DNA of 64,000 nucleotides from DAOPYU01 sp942493245. GTDB lineage: Bacteria > Sumerlaeota > Sumerlaeia > UBA8349. The stretch lies in assembly GCA_942493245.1 (NCBI GenBank), contig OW818685.1, positions 1,364,001 to 1,428,000 on the forward strand, in the 5' to 3' direction. This document shows, piece by piece, positions 8,006 through 16,103 of this stretch. Both the position numbers and the translations under genes were made by a program. How positions within the stretch are numbered: the first letter of the stretch is position 1; every line of letters starts with the position of its first letter. The notes below the pieces were generated by a model. That model worked only from the letters and a program-made list of their open reading frames with translations. It did not search any database and was not told the origin of the DNA.

Positions 8006-8104
8006 TCAGGATGCCCATCTGCGGCCTTCGATGAACTGGACAATCGCCCGGGCGGCATCGAGCATGTCCCACAAACGCGCCATGTCGTCCGAATCAGGCC
8101 GCAT
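8006..8104 (-). pseudogene. Truncated HEPN (DUF86-type) toxin remnant
   Basis: Thirty-two codons starting MRPDSDDMARLWDMLDAARA and ending in EGRRWAS resemble the first helix of DUF86/HEPN toxins, which normally run to about 110 residues and carry a later RxxxxH RNase motif. The stop at 8006 and the adjoining opposite-strand HNH gene leave no room for the rest, so the catalytic part is missing. The ATG overlaps the stop of the antitoxin gene by 11 bases in the usual MNT-HEPN arrangement, which supports the identification. It is therefore a toxin stub, probably produced when the HNH-bearing segment recombined into this place. Confidence 0.65.
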
Positions 8105-8396
8105 AAAGCACCTCACGCGTGCGCAGAATCTCGCGTTTCCGCCAGGGATTGCGCATCGCTTCTTTTTCCACCAGATCCACAGGCCGTCCCAGGCGGGTTT
8201 CGAGTTCCACCTGCATTTCGAGCAGATCAAACAGATCCCACCCGGCTTCTGGCTCGAAGCTGACCAGAAAGTCCAGATCGCTTGCGGGACCGAAATCGTC
8301 CCGCAAGGCGCTGCCGAAGAGCGAGAATTCCCGGACCCGCCATTTTTGGCAGAATTCACACAGGGTCTCTCGATCCATCTTGATGTGGGGGTTCAT
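8094..8396 (-). CDS. MNT-type nucleotidyltransferase antitoxin (MntA-like)
   Basis: The 100-residue protein carries the minimal nucleotidyltransferase signature FSLFGSALRDDFGPASDLDF (GSxxR with the two metal-binding aspartates in SDLDF) and a third acidic site in RPVDLVEKEAM. Family members inactivate HEPN toxins by adding AMP groups to them. It sits upstream of, and overlaps, the toxin stub. I start it at the ATG at 8396, with AAGGA 11 bases upstream; ATGs at 8423 and 8378 are alternatives. With the toxin cut down, it is an orphan antitoxin that may act on related toxins elsewhere or may be on its way to decay. Confidence 0.85.
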   Translation of the reverse strand: MNPHIKMDRETLCEFCQKWRVREFSLFGSALRDDFGPASDLDFLVSFEPEAGWDLFDLLEMQVELETRLGRPVDLVEKEAMRNPWRKREILRTREVLYAA

Positions 8397-8568
8397 GTTT
8401 CGGGTGTTCCTTTCCCGGAACATCGTCTCTCCTCGCGTTTCACCCGTTCCCGGAAGAAATCGAGGTCTCCTGCCTCATGTAAAATATGGGGGATTTCGGT
8501 TCCTGAATCAAGCTTCTTCAACGTATTCAGTCTATCCCGGTCTGGATGGGGAGGTAGTAGAAAAGCAG

Positions 8569-8633
8569 GAACCGCGAACGACGCGAAAAGCGCGAAAACA
8601 AGAAGGTTCGCGTTTTCACGTTTTTCGAGGTTC
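8569..8633. repeat. Family A-like intergenic hairpin, copy 2 (GCGAA beat)
   Basis: GAACCGCGAACGACGCGAAA at 8569 pairs with the complement ending at 8633, with one gap and several mismatches. The arms are made of a GCGAAAA-type beat, so the element has the same architecture as the hairpins at 4820, 23454, 50478 and 59105 but a different word. It lies between the murJ stop and the MNT gene start. Confidence 0.65.
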
Positions 8634-8684
8634 ACATATTGGTTGTGGCCTTACCCAGCAATCTGGGTCTTGTTGATTCGCGAA

Positions 8685-10334
8685 TCAAACTGTGGCGGCC
8701 GGTTCGGGCGTTTTCGGTATCTTGGCAGCCTGGCTGTGTTTCCGTCTGAGGATTTCCAGCGCGCTCTGGAGTTCTTCGCACCGGAGGAGTCGAGCCGCTC
8801 CCAGGAAGATCGCCGTGCCCGCGCCACCCGCGACCAGGAGGTTGGCCAGCGCCATCTGCCAGGAGGCGGTGAGGTACCCGCCGAGGTGGGTTCCGATCAG
8901 GAACCGCACGCCCCAGCCCGCCGCCGCGGCGAGGCCCGATGCGGTCAGGATCTTCACTAGCGACAAACCCAACCCCTCGACGTACAGGCCGGTGCGGCGG
9001 CGCAGAACCAGGAGCATCCAGACCACATGGATCATGGCGGCGATCGATCCGGCCAGGGCCAGACCCTGGTGTTGCCACAGCTTGGAGAGGGCGTAATTCA
9101 GTCCGATGAAAATTACCGTCGAGCCGGTTCCGACCAGGATCGGCGTCTGGGTGTCCTGGACCGCATAGAACGCGCGGTTGAGCAGGGACTGACTCGAAAA
9201 AGCGAACATCCCGATCGAGAGCAGGACGAGCATCTGGGCGGTGAGTTCGGTGTTGGCGGCGGTGAACATATTGTACTGCATCAGAATGGCGATGAGGTCG
9301 GTCGCGAAGACCATGAGGAACAGGGAAATCGGGATACTGAGAAACCAGAGAGTCTTGAGGCCGCGCGAGAAGGCGTGGCGCATTTCGTCGCGTTTGCCTG
9401 CGATGGCCAGGGCTACCAGCGTGGGGTACACGGCGATACTGATGGCCTGACCGACAACCCCCAACGGCGCCTGCATGAGTTTGTTGGCGTTCTCGAGTCC
9501 CGAGACTACCCCGTCGGCCATTGTTGAGGCGAAGATCCCGTTGATGAAGCTGTAGGCTTGGGGCAGTCCCAGGCCCAGCAGAACCGGCAGCGCCAGTTTG
9601 CCAATCTGTCTGACCCCCGGATGGCGCAGGTTGAACGACCAGTGGTACCGCGCGCCCATCCGACGCAGGCTGTAGATCGGCACGATGAAATTGCCCACGA
9701 TGGCGCCCACCAGCACCCCCCAGGTCATCCCTTCCACGCCCAGGTACGGGCCTAGCAGAAAAGCGCCGAGGAGGATGCTTAGATTGTAGATGTTGGGGGC
9801 GAGGGCCATCGCCATGAAATGGTTGCGGGCGTTGAGGGCGGCGATGAAGACGCCGCCGAGGAAGAAACTGATCTGGCCCGGCAGGATGATGCGAGTCAGG
9901 TGAGCGGTGAGGGCCTTTTTCTCCGGACTGAAACCGGGCGCCACCACCCACATCAGGGGTTCGGTGAAGACTTCGCCCAATATTACCAGTGCGCCGATGA
10001 ACAACGCCAGAAACGTGGTGATGGTCGAGAAGACCTCCCATGCGTCGTCTTCCTTCCCCTCGGAAAGGTATTTGGAGAAGACCGGAAGGAAGGCCGAGGA
10101 GAAAACGCCCCCCGCCAGGAGGAAAAACAAAAGATCCGGAATGCGAAACGCCTGACGGTACACGTCGGTCTGGGCGTTCAAGCCAAACACGATCGCGATG
10201 ACGGATTCGCGTCCCAGTCCCAGAATCCGGCTGCTCAGGTTGGCCACCATCAGGAGTCCGGCGGCCCGGGCGACGGTGTGTACCGTGGTCTTGGGAGGGG
10301 TGCCCGCACCGGCGTCGGTTGTCGAATTTTCCAT
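8685..10334 (-). CDS. murJ: Lipid II flippase MurJ (MviN)
   Basis: The 549-residue product is a polytopic inner-membrane protein of the MOP superfamily with about 14 hydrophobic helices, starting with TVARAAGLLMVANLSSRILG and GLGRESVIAIVFG. These, together with DVYRQAFRIPDLLFFLLAGG and FSSAFLPVFSKYL, are the canonical MurJ helix-1/helix-2 motifs, including the central-cavity arginine. MurJ moves lipid-linked peptidoglycan precursor across the inner membrane and is normally essential. Length is within the family range. A short soluble N-terminal stretch precedes the first helix. The gene ends just before a family A hairpin and is followed upstream by the glycosidase-like gene on the same strand; a shared transcript is possible but the 154-base gap argues for separate control. 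Confidence 0.95.
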   Translation of the reverse strand: MENSTTDAGAGTPPKTTVHTVARAAGLLMVANLSSRILGLGRESVIAIVFGLNAQTDVYRQAFRIPDLLFFLLAGGVFSSAFLPVFSKYLSEGKEDDAWEVFSTITTFLALFIGALVILGEVFTEPLMWVVAPGFSPEKKALTAHLTRIILPGQISFFLGGVFIAALNARNHFMAMALAPNIYNLSILLGAFLLGPYLGVEGMTWGVLVGAIVGNFIVPIYSLRRMGARYHWSFNLRHPGVRQIGKLALPVLLGLGLPQAYSFINGIFASTMADGVVSGLENANKLMQAPLGVVGQAISIAVYPTLVALAIAGKRDEMRHAFSRGLKTLWFLSIPISLFLMVFATDLIAILMQYNMFTAANTELTAQMLVLLSIGMFAFSSQSLLNRAFYAVQDTQTPILVGTGSTVIFIGLNYALSKLWQHQGLALAGSIAAMIHVVWMLLVLRRRTGLYVEGLGLSLVKILTASGLAAAAGWGVRFLIGTHLGGYLTASWQMALANLLVAGGAGTAIFLGAARLLRCEELQSALEILRRKHSQAAKIPKTPEPAATV

Positions 10335-10488
10335 GAAGAGCCCCAGGTTCCTTTCTTTCCCCCCTCACTCAAACGTAAAACTATCGGGTTTTCGGGCCGA
10401 TAGAGTCAAGGACGATCTTGGAGGCGGTAAGGATGGCGATAGGACTGATCGGACGGATCAGACTGATAGGGATGGGTAGTTGGTGGCT

Positions 10489-12072
10489 TTACCACGTCAC
10501 CTCTGCCGCCGGGGCCTGAATCACAATGTAGAGCGGCTCGATGTCGAGGAGGACGTAGCGCCAGCCGCCGGTGTGGGACTTGAGGCGTTGCGAGGTGACG
10601 CGTTCGCCGGTCAGGTCGTAGAGTTCGGCCTGGGCGCCTTCGGGCCAGTGGAACGAGGCCACCGATCGTTTCCCTCCGGCGCGGCGCTCTTGGGGGATCC
10701 AGGCGGCGAGGATGGTTTCTTTCTGACGCGAGAAGGAATAGACCTCCAGGTCCTGACTCTCGAACGCCCAGTTCTCCGTGGGTTGCGCGTTGGAGAGGCG
10801 CTGGAGGGCCGTGACCCAGGCGAGCGCCTGAAGGCGGGGCTGGCCGGGGTCGGGTCCGGCGGAGGTTCGGGCGAAGAGACCGGCTCCTGCTTTGTCGTCC
10901 GTCGGGTCGAGCAGTTGGGCGGCGGTGAAATAGTGGAAGTTGTGGTACCGCGCCCAGATGAGTTTCTTGAGGGTTTCGCTGGCCTGGAGGCGTTCGTAGC
11001 GGATGCTGTTGTTGGCGCAGGGGAAGGCGGCGTGGCTGATGGCGCGCGGCTTGAGGGCGAAGGGTGTGTCGCGCGTGAGTTGGTCGAGGAGGGCGTTGAT
11101 TTTTTTCGCGTCGGAGAGGGCGCCGTCGGCCCGGAAGTCGAGCACGTCGAAAAGTCGGGCTTCGGGGTTCTTGAACAGGTCGGGCAGGAAGGTCGGTTTG
11201 GTCGAGACGGGCGCGATGCCCCCCAGGGCCACCGTGGCGCGGCGCGAGCGGATCTTGATGGCGTTGTACTCCATCTGAGCGAGTGTCCCCCAAGCGGTGG
11301 CATCCCCCGGAAAAGAGGGACCGTTGGGTTCGTTCCAGAGGGCGAATTCGTCGGTCTTGAGTCCGTCGCGCATCAGGAGCGCCTGGAGGTAGGCGGCGTT
11401 TTCCTCCGCATTGGGAGGGGGGGCGTCGGTTGCCTGAGAGGGGTTTGAGGCCCCTCCCAGAAGGGCGATGAAGCGGATGTTGCGGGCTGCGGTGTCGTTG
11501 GTGAACTGGTCGAAGACGCGCCAGTCGGTTTCCCCGGGTTTGGCCGGGTCGCACAGGTCGGCGTGCGCCAGGCTGGTGCGCAGACGCCGGATCCCCAGGC
11601 GCGCAAGGGCGTTGAGGGTAAACGCATAGTCGGAGTCGGGGGTGTTTCGCCCCGCTTTCAGGTCGGCGGCCAGACCGGGCTGATTGGCTGCAAAGAAAGG
11701 GTCTCCCGGTGGGTCCGGTGGTTTGGGGAGCAGCAGGAAACTGAGCCGGTCCGCCGTCTGCGTGTCGAGATCGGGCGTCCAGTCCTGCCGGTTCCACCAG
11801 AAGAGGTAGTAGATCCCGTTTTTCAGGCCGCCAAAGTAAAGGACATGTTCTCCATCGGCGAGTTGGCCGTACCGGAGTTGTTTTCCCAGGCCATCGAGCA
11901 GCATCCAGCGCCCCTGCGCCTGAGGGGGCAGTTCGAGGCGCGCCAGATCGCCTTCGGTGAAGAGGCAATTGTCGCTGGCGATGCGGAGGACAGCCTGTTG
12001 GGCCGCAGCGCTGAAATTCAGGCTCAGGAAGCACAAAAAGGGGACGAGTGAGAGTCTGAAACGCAGGCGCAT
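10489..12072 (-). CDS. Secreted glycosidase-like protein (GH-A-type TIM barrel)
   Basis: The 527-residue product begins with a signal peptide (MRLRFRLSLVPFLCFLSLNF followed by SAAAQQ). An N-terminal beta-rich region of about 100 residues is followed by a probable (beta/alpha)8 barrel containing FALWNEPNGPSFPG, which matches the acid/base motif W-N-E-P-N of clan GH-A glycosidases such as GH39 and GH5. A plausible nucleophile glutamate on the later strand is not obvious to me, so the enzyme may be divergent. The C-terminal 90 residues look like a beta-sandwich of the kind that closes GH39/GH51 proteins. I start at 12072 because it gives a normal signal peptide; an in-frame ATG exists at 12117. 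Substrate is unknown. Confidence 0.68.
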   Translation of the reverse strand: MRLRFRLSLVPFLCFLSLNFSAAAQQAVLRIASDNCLFTEGDLARLELPPQAQGRWMLLDGLGKQLRYGQLADGEHVLYFGGLKNGIYYLFWWNRQDWTPDLDTQTADRLSFLLLPKPPDPPGDPFFAANQPGLAADLKAGRNTPDSDYAFTLNALARLGIRRLRTSLAHADLCDPAKPGETDWRVFDQFTNDTAARNIRFIALLGGASNPSQATDAPPPNAEENAAYLQALLMRDGLKTDEFALWNEPNGPSFPGDATAWGTLAQMEYNAIKIRSRRATVALGGIAPVSTKPTFLPDLFKNPEARLFDVLDFRADGALSDAKKINALLDQLTRDTPFALKPRAISHAAFPCANNSIRYERLQASETLKKLIWARYHNFHYFTAAQLLDPTDDKAGAGLFARTSAGPDPGQPRLQALAWVTALQRLSNAQPTENWAFESQDLEVYSFSRQKETILAAWIPQERRAGGKRSVASFHWPEGAQAELYDLTGERVTSQRLKSHTGGWRYVLLDIEPLYIVIQAPAAEVTW

Positions 12073-12131
12073 GGGGGGAAAACTCCGGGAAAAGGGTGCA
12101 ACGGCGCTTGTTCCCACCGAATAGAACGATT

Positions 12132-12800
12132 CTATTCGGAGACGGGCGACTTGGCAAGGGGGATGGTTTCCTCGGGGACGAATCGGACCCAGGTGCGCTC
12201 AAGCGCTTCGCGCAGGCGGTTCAGGTACTCGGTGTGCGGAATCATCTCAATGCCGAACTGCGCGAGGTGGTCGGTGGGGAACTGGGTGTCGAGGAGGGTG
12301 AACCCCTGGGCGCGCAGGTGGTGGACCAGAAACGCCAGACTGGCTTTCGAGGCGTCGCGGACGGTGTGGAACATGGATTCCCCCATGAACGCACCCCCCA
12401 GTGCGATGCCGTAAAGTCCCCCGGCGAGTTGGCCGCCACACCACGCTTCGACGCTGTGGGCTTTTCCCTGTTCGTGCATCTGACAGTAGATTTCGATGAT
12501 TTCAGGCGTGATCCAGATCTGTTCCGGGTCTTCGTGGGTGCGCGAACAGTGGAGCATGACCTCTCGGAAGGCCTGATTGATGGAAAACTGGAATTTGCCG
12601 CTGCGCAGGGTTTTGGCCAGGCGGCGCGGCACGTGGAATGTCTCGAGGTCCAGAATGGTCCGGGGTTCGGGCTGGTACCAGTTGATTTCGCCGGTTTCTG
12701 GGTCGCCCATTGGAAAAATACCCTGACGGTAGGCGTATTCCAGAAGGTCTGGCGTGATACGCATTTGAGGCGGGTGGGCGCTGTTCGTCTGGTCCATCAT
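12132..12800 (-). CDS. aat: Leucyl/phenylalanyl-tRNA-protein transferase
   Basis: The 222-residue enzyme adds Leu or Phe from tRNA to the N-terminal Arg or Lys of proteins, marking them for ClpS/ClpAP degradation. Family motifs are clear: LLEYAYRQGIFPMGD, INWYQPEPRTIL, then CSRTHEDPEQIWITPEIIEI and GKAHSVEAWCGGQLAGGLYG, GGAFMGESMFH and LLDTQFPTDHLAQFG. Length is usual. The first two codons are both ATG. It lies alone, 60 bases downstream (on the plus coordinate side) of the glycosidase-like gene start. Confidence 0.96.
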   Translation of the reverse strand: MMDQTNSAHPPQMRITPDLLEYAYRQGIFPMGDPETGEINWYQPEPRTILDLETFHVPRRLAKTLRSGKFQFSINQAFREVMLHCSRTHEDPEQIWITPEIIEIYCQMHEQGKAHSVEAWCGGQLAGGLYGIALGGAFMGESMFHTVRDASKASLAFLVHHLRAQGFTLLDTQFPTDHLAQFGIEMIPHTEYLNRLREALERTWVRFVPEETIPLAKSPVSE

Positions 12801-13135
12801 GATTCACCGGAAATGGAGCGTATCACCAATTTTTTCGGAGATCAAGTTCAAGGTGGAGAAGGAAACAGGGCACTTGTTTTTCACGAGGGAAAAAGTTGTT
12901 GGAATGTGCGGTTCCAGCGGTTTTTTGTCAAAAGCAAATTTCGGTAAGAAAATGATGGCGGCCTGGTGGGTGGGAAAGCGCTGTGCCTTTTTCACGCGTG
13001 GAAAATTACCGAAATGTACGGTTTGCTGTGGCCTATTTACAGGGAGCGTGGTACGGTAAGAAGACGAGTATGTTGTGGGGGGACTGAACAATAAGGGGGG
13101 TAGCGGCCATTTCCACGCGAGTATCCAATAAACTC
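12801..13135. other. Divergent intergenic region upstream of the redox operon
   Basis: No gene is supported in these bases. They must hold the aat promoter on one side and the promoter of the eight-gene operon on the other. A 10-base inverted repeat ATTTCGGTAA (12938-12947) / TTACCGAAAT (13006-13015) is the only operator-like symmetry I see. AAGGGGGG at 13093-13100 is a strong ribosome-binding site and bears on the start of the next gene. Confidence 0.5.
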
Positions 13136-14530
13136 TTGATCTTGCTGCCGGTCGGCGCGCTGGTGTTGTGCATCGCGGCTGTGGCGTATTTTTTCCGGCT
13201 GGATGCGAAAGATCCGGCGGAGCGCGAATTGCGGGTGGCCGTCGAACAGAACATTCCCACAGAGGAAGTCAAGCAGATGGCGAACCCGGGCACCCTGATT
13301 CCCGGCAAAGGAAAGCCGTCCACGTTTTCAGGCAGTTGGCCCCAGTTCCGCGGTCCGCAGCGCGACGGGATTGCGCGCCCGCAGCGTAAATTGGCCAAGA
13401 CGTGGCCCGCGGGTGGTCCGACCGCGTTGTGGAATGTGGAGTTGGGGCCGGGTCACGCCGGCGCGGCGGTGCATCAGGGCCGGGTTTTTGTGATGGACTA
13501 CGACCGCACGAAGGAAGAGGACGTGGTCCGGTGCCTTTCGCTCGATACCGGCGAGGAAATCTGGCGTTATACCTATTCCGCGTCGGTGAAGTACAACCAC
13601 GGCATGTCGCGTATTGTGCCGGCGGTGACGGACGAGTATGTGGTCACCCTGGGGCCGAAGTGTCATGTCCTGTGTCTGAAGGCCGCGACGGGCGAACTGG
13701 TGTGGAAAAAAGATCTGGTCAAGGAAAATGGTACGGTGGTGCCGTTGTGGTATGGCAGCCAGTGCCCGTTGATTGACGGGGACAAGGTGATTCTGGCGCC
13801 GGGCGCCAAGCCGTTGATGATGGCGGTCGAACTGGCTACGGGCAAGGTGGTGTGGGAAGCCAACGCGCCGAATATGGAAGGGATGACGTATTCGTCCATT
13901 CTCTCGATCGAGTTCAAGGGCCAGCGCCAGTATGTGTACTGGTGCGGGAATGGCGTGGTGGGGGTGTCCGCGAAAGAAGGCAAGGTTTTGTGGACGAAGC
14001 CCGACTGGAAAATCAAGGACGGCAACGTTCCGTCCCCTGTCTGGGCGGGAGAGGATCGTCTTTTCTTCTGTGGCGGGTATGGCGTTGGCGCGTGCATGGT
14101 GCGGTTGGAGAGTGGCGCCGACGGGACGATCGCGCCGAAAGAATTGTACCGTCTGAAGCCCGCCGGTTTCGGTTCGGAACAGCACACGCCCGTGTTTTAC
14201 GAGGGGCGCCTCTATGGCGTGGACACGCGCCAGAACAACAAGACCAAAATGGTGTGTCTGAATCCGGATACGGGCCAGCGGGTCTGGACGAGCGGGACCG
14301 ATACGAACTTCGAGTTGGGGTCGTACCTGATTTGCGATGGGATGATTCTGGCGCTGGACGGGGAGACAGGAACGTTGTTTATGCTCCAGGCCAGTCCAGG
14401 TGGATATAAGGAACTGGCGAAGGCAAAGGTCTTGCCGGGTCATTTCGCGTGGGCGCCCATGGCGTTGGTCGAGGGGCGGTTGTTGCTGCGCGACGAGACC
14501 CGGATGTTCTGTCTCGATCTGGGAGCATGA
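13136..14530 (+). CDS. Membrane-anchored PQQ-like beta-propeller protein
   Basis: The protein has one N-terminal hydrophobic anchor (LLPVGALVLCIAAVAYFF), a linker, then the motif WPQFRGPQRDGIARP that opens all four propellers of this window, and repeated W-type blades such as LSLDTGEEIWRYTYSA and LKAATGELVWKKD (PQQ_2/PQQ-like domains). Such proteins sit outside the cytoplasmic membrane; whether this one binds PQQ is unknown, because the metal and PQQ ligands of true quinoprotein dehydrogenases are not evident. The coordinates use a TTG at 13136, which has no ribosome-binding site. An in-frame ATT at 13109, eight bases after AAGGGGGG, would add STRVSNKLL and give a better signal anchor. It is the first gene of the operon that runs to 23427. 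Confidence 0.85.
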   Translation: MILLPVGALVLCIAAVAYFFRLDAKDPAERELRVAVEQNIPTEEVKQMANPGTLIPGKGKPSTFSGSWPQFRGPQRDGIARPQRKLAKTWPAGGPTALWNVELGPGHAGAAVHQGRVFVMDYDRTKEEDVVRCLSLDTGEEIWRYTYSASVKYNHGMSRIVPAVTDEYVVTLGPKCHVLCLKAATGELVWKKDLVKENGTVVPLWYGSQCPLIDGDKVILAPGAKPLMMAVELATGKVVWEANAPNMEGMTYSSILSIEFKGQRQYVYWCGNGVVGVSAKEGKVLWTKPDWKIKDGNVPSPVWAGEDRLFFCGGYGVGACMVRLESGADGTIAPKELYRLKPAGFGSEQHTPVFYEGRLYGVDTRQNNKTKMVCLNPDTGQRVWTSGTDTNFELGSYLICDGMILALDGETGTLFMLQASPGGYKELAKAKVLPGHFAWAPMALVEGRLLLRDETRMFCLDLGA

Positions 14531-14577
14531 GCGGAGGCGGAATCCGGTCAAGGGGCCGGGAAGAGGAGGGGTGGATC

Positions 14578-15543
14578 ATGCGTTTTCCGGTTAACAGACG
14601 GTGTTTTTTGAAATCGGCCAGCGTGGGGGTTGCCGCGGTTGGGACGGGAGCCGCAAAGGCGGCGTTGGCCGCCGATCCCAAGGCGGGAACGACCGCCGAG
14701 GGCTTGAACCTGCCGAATGAGTTCAAACCGGTGGGAGTACCGATTTCCTTCGGGAAGGATTCGCCTCTCGGGGTGGCGTTTGACACGAAGGGCAATCTGT
14801 ATGTCGCGGTGGCGAAATCGGTTCGCGTTTACGACCCGCAGGGGAAAGAATTGCGTGTCCTGACGGTCTCGGACGTGGCGCGGTGCGTGGCGGTGGATGA
14901 CGAGGGGATGGTGTATGTGGGGTTGAAGGTGAGTCTCGCCAAGTTTGACGCGTCGGGTCAGTCGGTTCTGACGTGGGGAACCGAAGGGCGGGAAGCCGGG
15001 CAACTCCAGTACGTGACAGGGCTTGTGGTGGAACCGAAACGCGGCGCGCTTTATGTCTGCGACGCGGGGAATCGCAAGGTCCACTGTTACTCGCTGAATG
15101 GCGATTTTGTGGAAAGTCAGGGCGGGTTCAATATTCCCAGTCCCTATTTTGACTGTGCTCTGGACCATCAGGGTCGCCTCTGGGTGGCCAATACGGCGGA
15201 GCATCGTCTGGAACGGTACGACTCGGACTGGAAAATTCAGGAACAGTGGGGTGAGTATGGGACGGCGCCGCATCAGTTTTCCGGATGCTGCAATCCGACG
15301 AATTTTGCGTTCCTGGCCGAGGGGGTCTGTGTGACGACCGAAAAGGGGATTCCGAGGTTGAAAGCTTACTCCAGTTCGGGCAAATTGCTGGCGTTTCTGG
15401 GTCCGGACGCGTTCTCGGCAGGAGTGGCGGGTCTGGATGTGGCCGTGGATGCAGCGGGGCGGATCGCCGTGGCGGAACCGAAGGCGAATCAGGTGCGTTT
15501 TTACCGGCTCGAACCGAGCGCCGGAAAGGGAGCGAAGGGATGA
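14578..15543 (+). CDS. Tat-exported NHL-repeat beta-propeller protein
   Basis: The 321-residue product opens with NRRCFLKSASVGVAAVGTGA, a twin-arginine signal (RRxFLK), so it is folded in the cytoplasm before export, often a sign of a cofactor or partner. The mature part is built of NHL-like blades, for example SPLGVAFDTKGNLYVAVAKS and YVTGLVVEPKRGALYVCDAG, which form a six-bladed propeller. The ATG at 14578 has GAGGAGGGG at the right distance; longer in-frame starts overlap the previous gene without reason. The stop overlaps the ATG of the next gene (ATGA). Function is unknown; position suggests a scaffold or redox-partner-binding subunit of the exported side of this operon's complex. Confidence 0.85.
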   Translation: MRFPVNRRCFLKSASVGVAAVGTGAAKAALAADPKAGTTAEGLNLPNEFKPVGVPISFGKDSPLGVAFDTKGNLYVAVAKSVRVYDPQGKELRVLTVSDVARCVAVDDEGMVYVGLKVSLAKFDASGQSVLTWGTEGREAGQLQYVTGLVVEPKRGALYVCDAGNRKVHCYSLNGDFVESQGGFNIPSPYFDCALDHQGRLWVANTAEHRLERYDSDWKIQEQWGEYGTAPHQFSGCCNPTNFAFLAEGVCVTTEKGIPRLKAYSSSGKLLAFLGPDAFSAGVAGLDVAVDAAGRIAVAEPKANQVRFYRLEPSAGKGAKG

Positions 15544-16103
15544 GGAAGCAGAAGGAAATCTCCCGTCAGGAGTTTCTGACGCGCGTGGGACAGGGCGCCA
15601 GTTTCCTGTTGCTTGGGGGTATTCTGGGCAGTCTGGGCGCGCGGAATGTGCGTGGAGGCACCGTGTGGCAGATTGACCCGATGAAGTGTACGCAGTGCGG
15701 CCGTTGTGCCACCGAGTGTGTGTTGGATCAGTCGGCGGTGCGGTGTTTCCATGAATTTCGCATGTGTGGATATTGCAACTTCTGCACGGGTTTTTTCGAG
15801 ACGGAGCGCGTGGCGCTGGACGAAGGCGCGGAGAATCAGATCTGCCCGGCGGGAGCGATCAAGCGCAAGTTTGTGACCGATCCGTATTTCCAGTATGAGA
15901 TTGACGAACTGCGTTGCGTCGGGTGCGCGCGCTGTGTGAAGGGATGTACCCAATTTGGCAACGGTTCGCTCTATTTGCAGGTGCGGCACGACGTATGTGT
16001 GCATTGCAACGAGTGTTCGATCGTAAAATCGTGTCCAGGAAACGCTTTTGTGCGGGTGCCGGCCTCCAAGCCGTATCTTCCCCGGCTGGGAGGCGAGTCT
16101 TGA
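15540..16103 (+). CDS. Exported ferredoxin-like protein with four [4Fe-4S] sites
   Basis: The 187-residue protein has a Tat-like N-terminus (SRQEFLTRVGQGASFLLLGG, only one of the two arginines) and sixteen cluster cysteines in four sets: 50/53/56/60, 76/79/82 with 102, 126/129/132/136 and 153/156/159/165. This pattern is like NapG, NrfC and DmsB-type electron carriers that pass electrons along a wire outside the membrane. The start is fixed by ATGA overlap with the preceding stop. The next gene is a NapH-like membrane protein, so the pair resembles NapG-NapH, which in nitrate reduction moves electrons from quinol to the periplasm. There is no nitrate reductase here; the acceptor or donor outside is probably a propeller protein of the operon (inference). 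Confidence 0.88.
   Translation: MRKQKEISRQEFLTRVGQGASFLLLGGILGSLGARNVRGGTVWQIDPMKCTQCGRCATECVLDQSAVRCFHEFRMCGYCNFCTGFFETERVALDEGAENQICPAGAIKRKFVTDPYFQYEIDELRCVGCARCVKGCTQFGNGSLYLQVRHDVCVHCNECSIVKSCPGNAFVRVPASKPYLPRLGGES

Noticed and set aside
8006..8359. The 117-codon minus-strand frame that ends with the HEPN stub
   Set aside because: Its first 85 codons are a shadow of the MNT gene; only the last 32, from the ATG at 8104, resemble a HEPN toxin.
8632..10368. Minus-strand frame of 578 codons over murJ
   Set aside because: Shadow of murJ in another frame, rich in Arg, Pro and His, with no recognisable family.
10406..12202. Minus-strand frame of 598 codons over the glycosidase-like gene
   Set aside because: Same-strand shadow of the real gene; basic, Pro-rich translation, no signal peptide and no motif.
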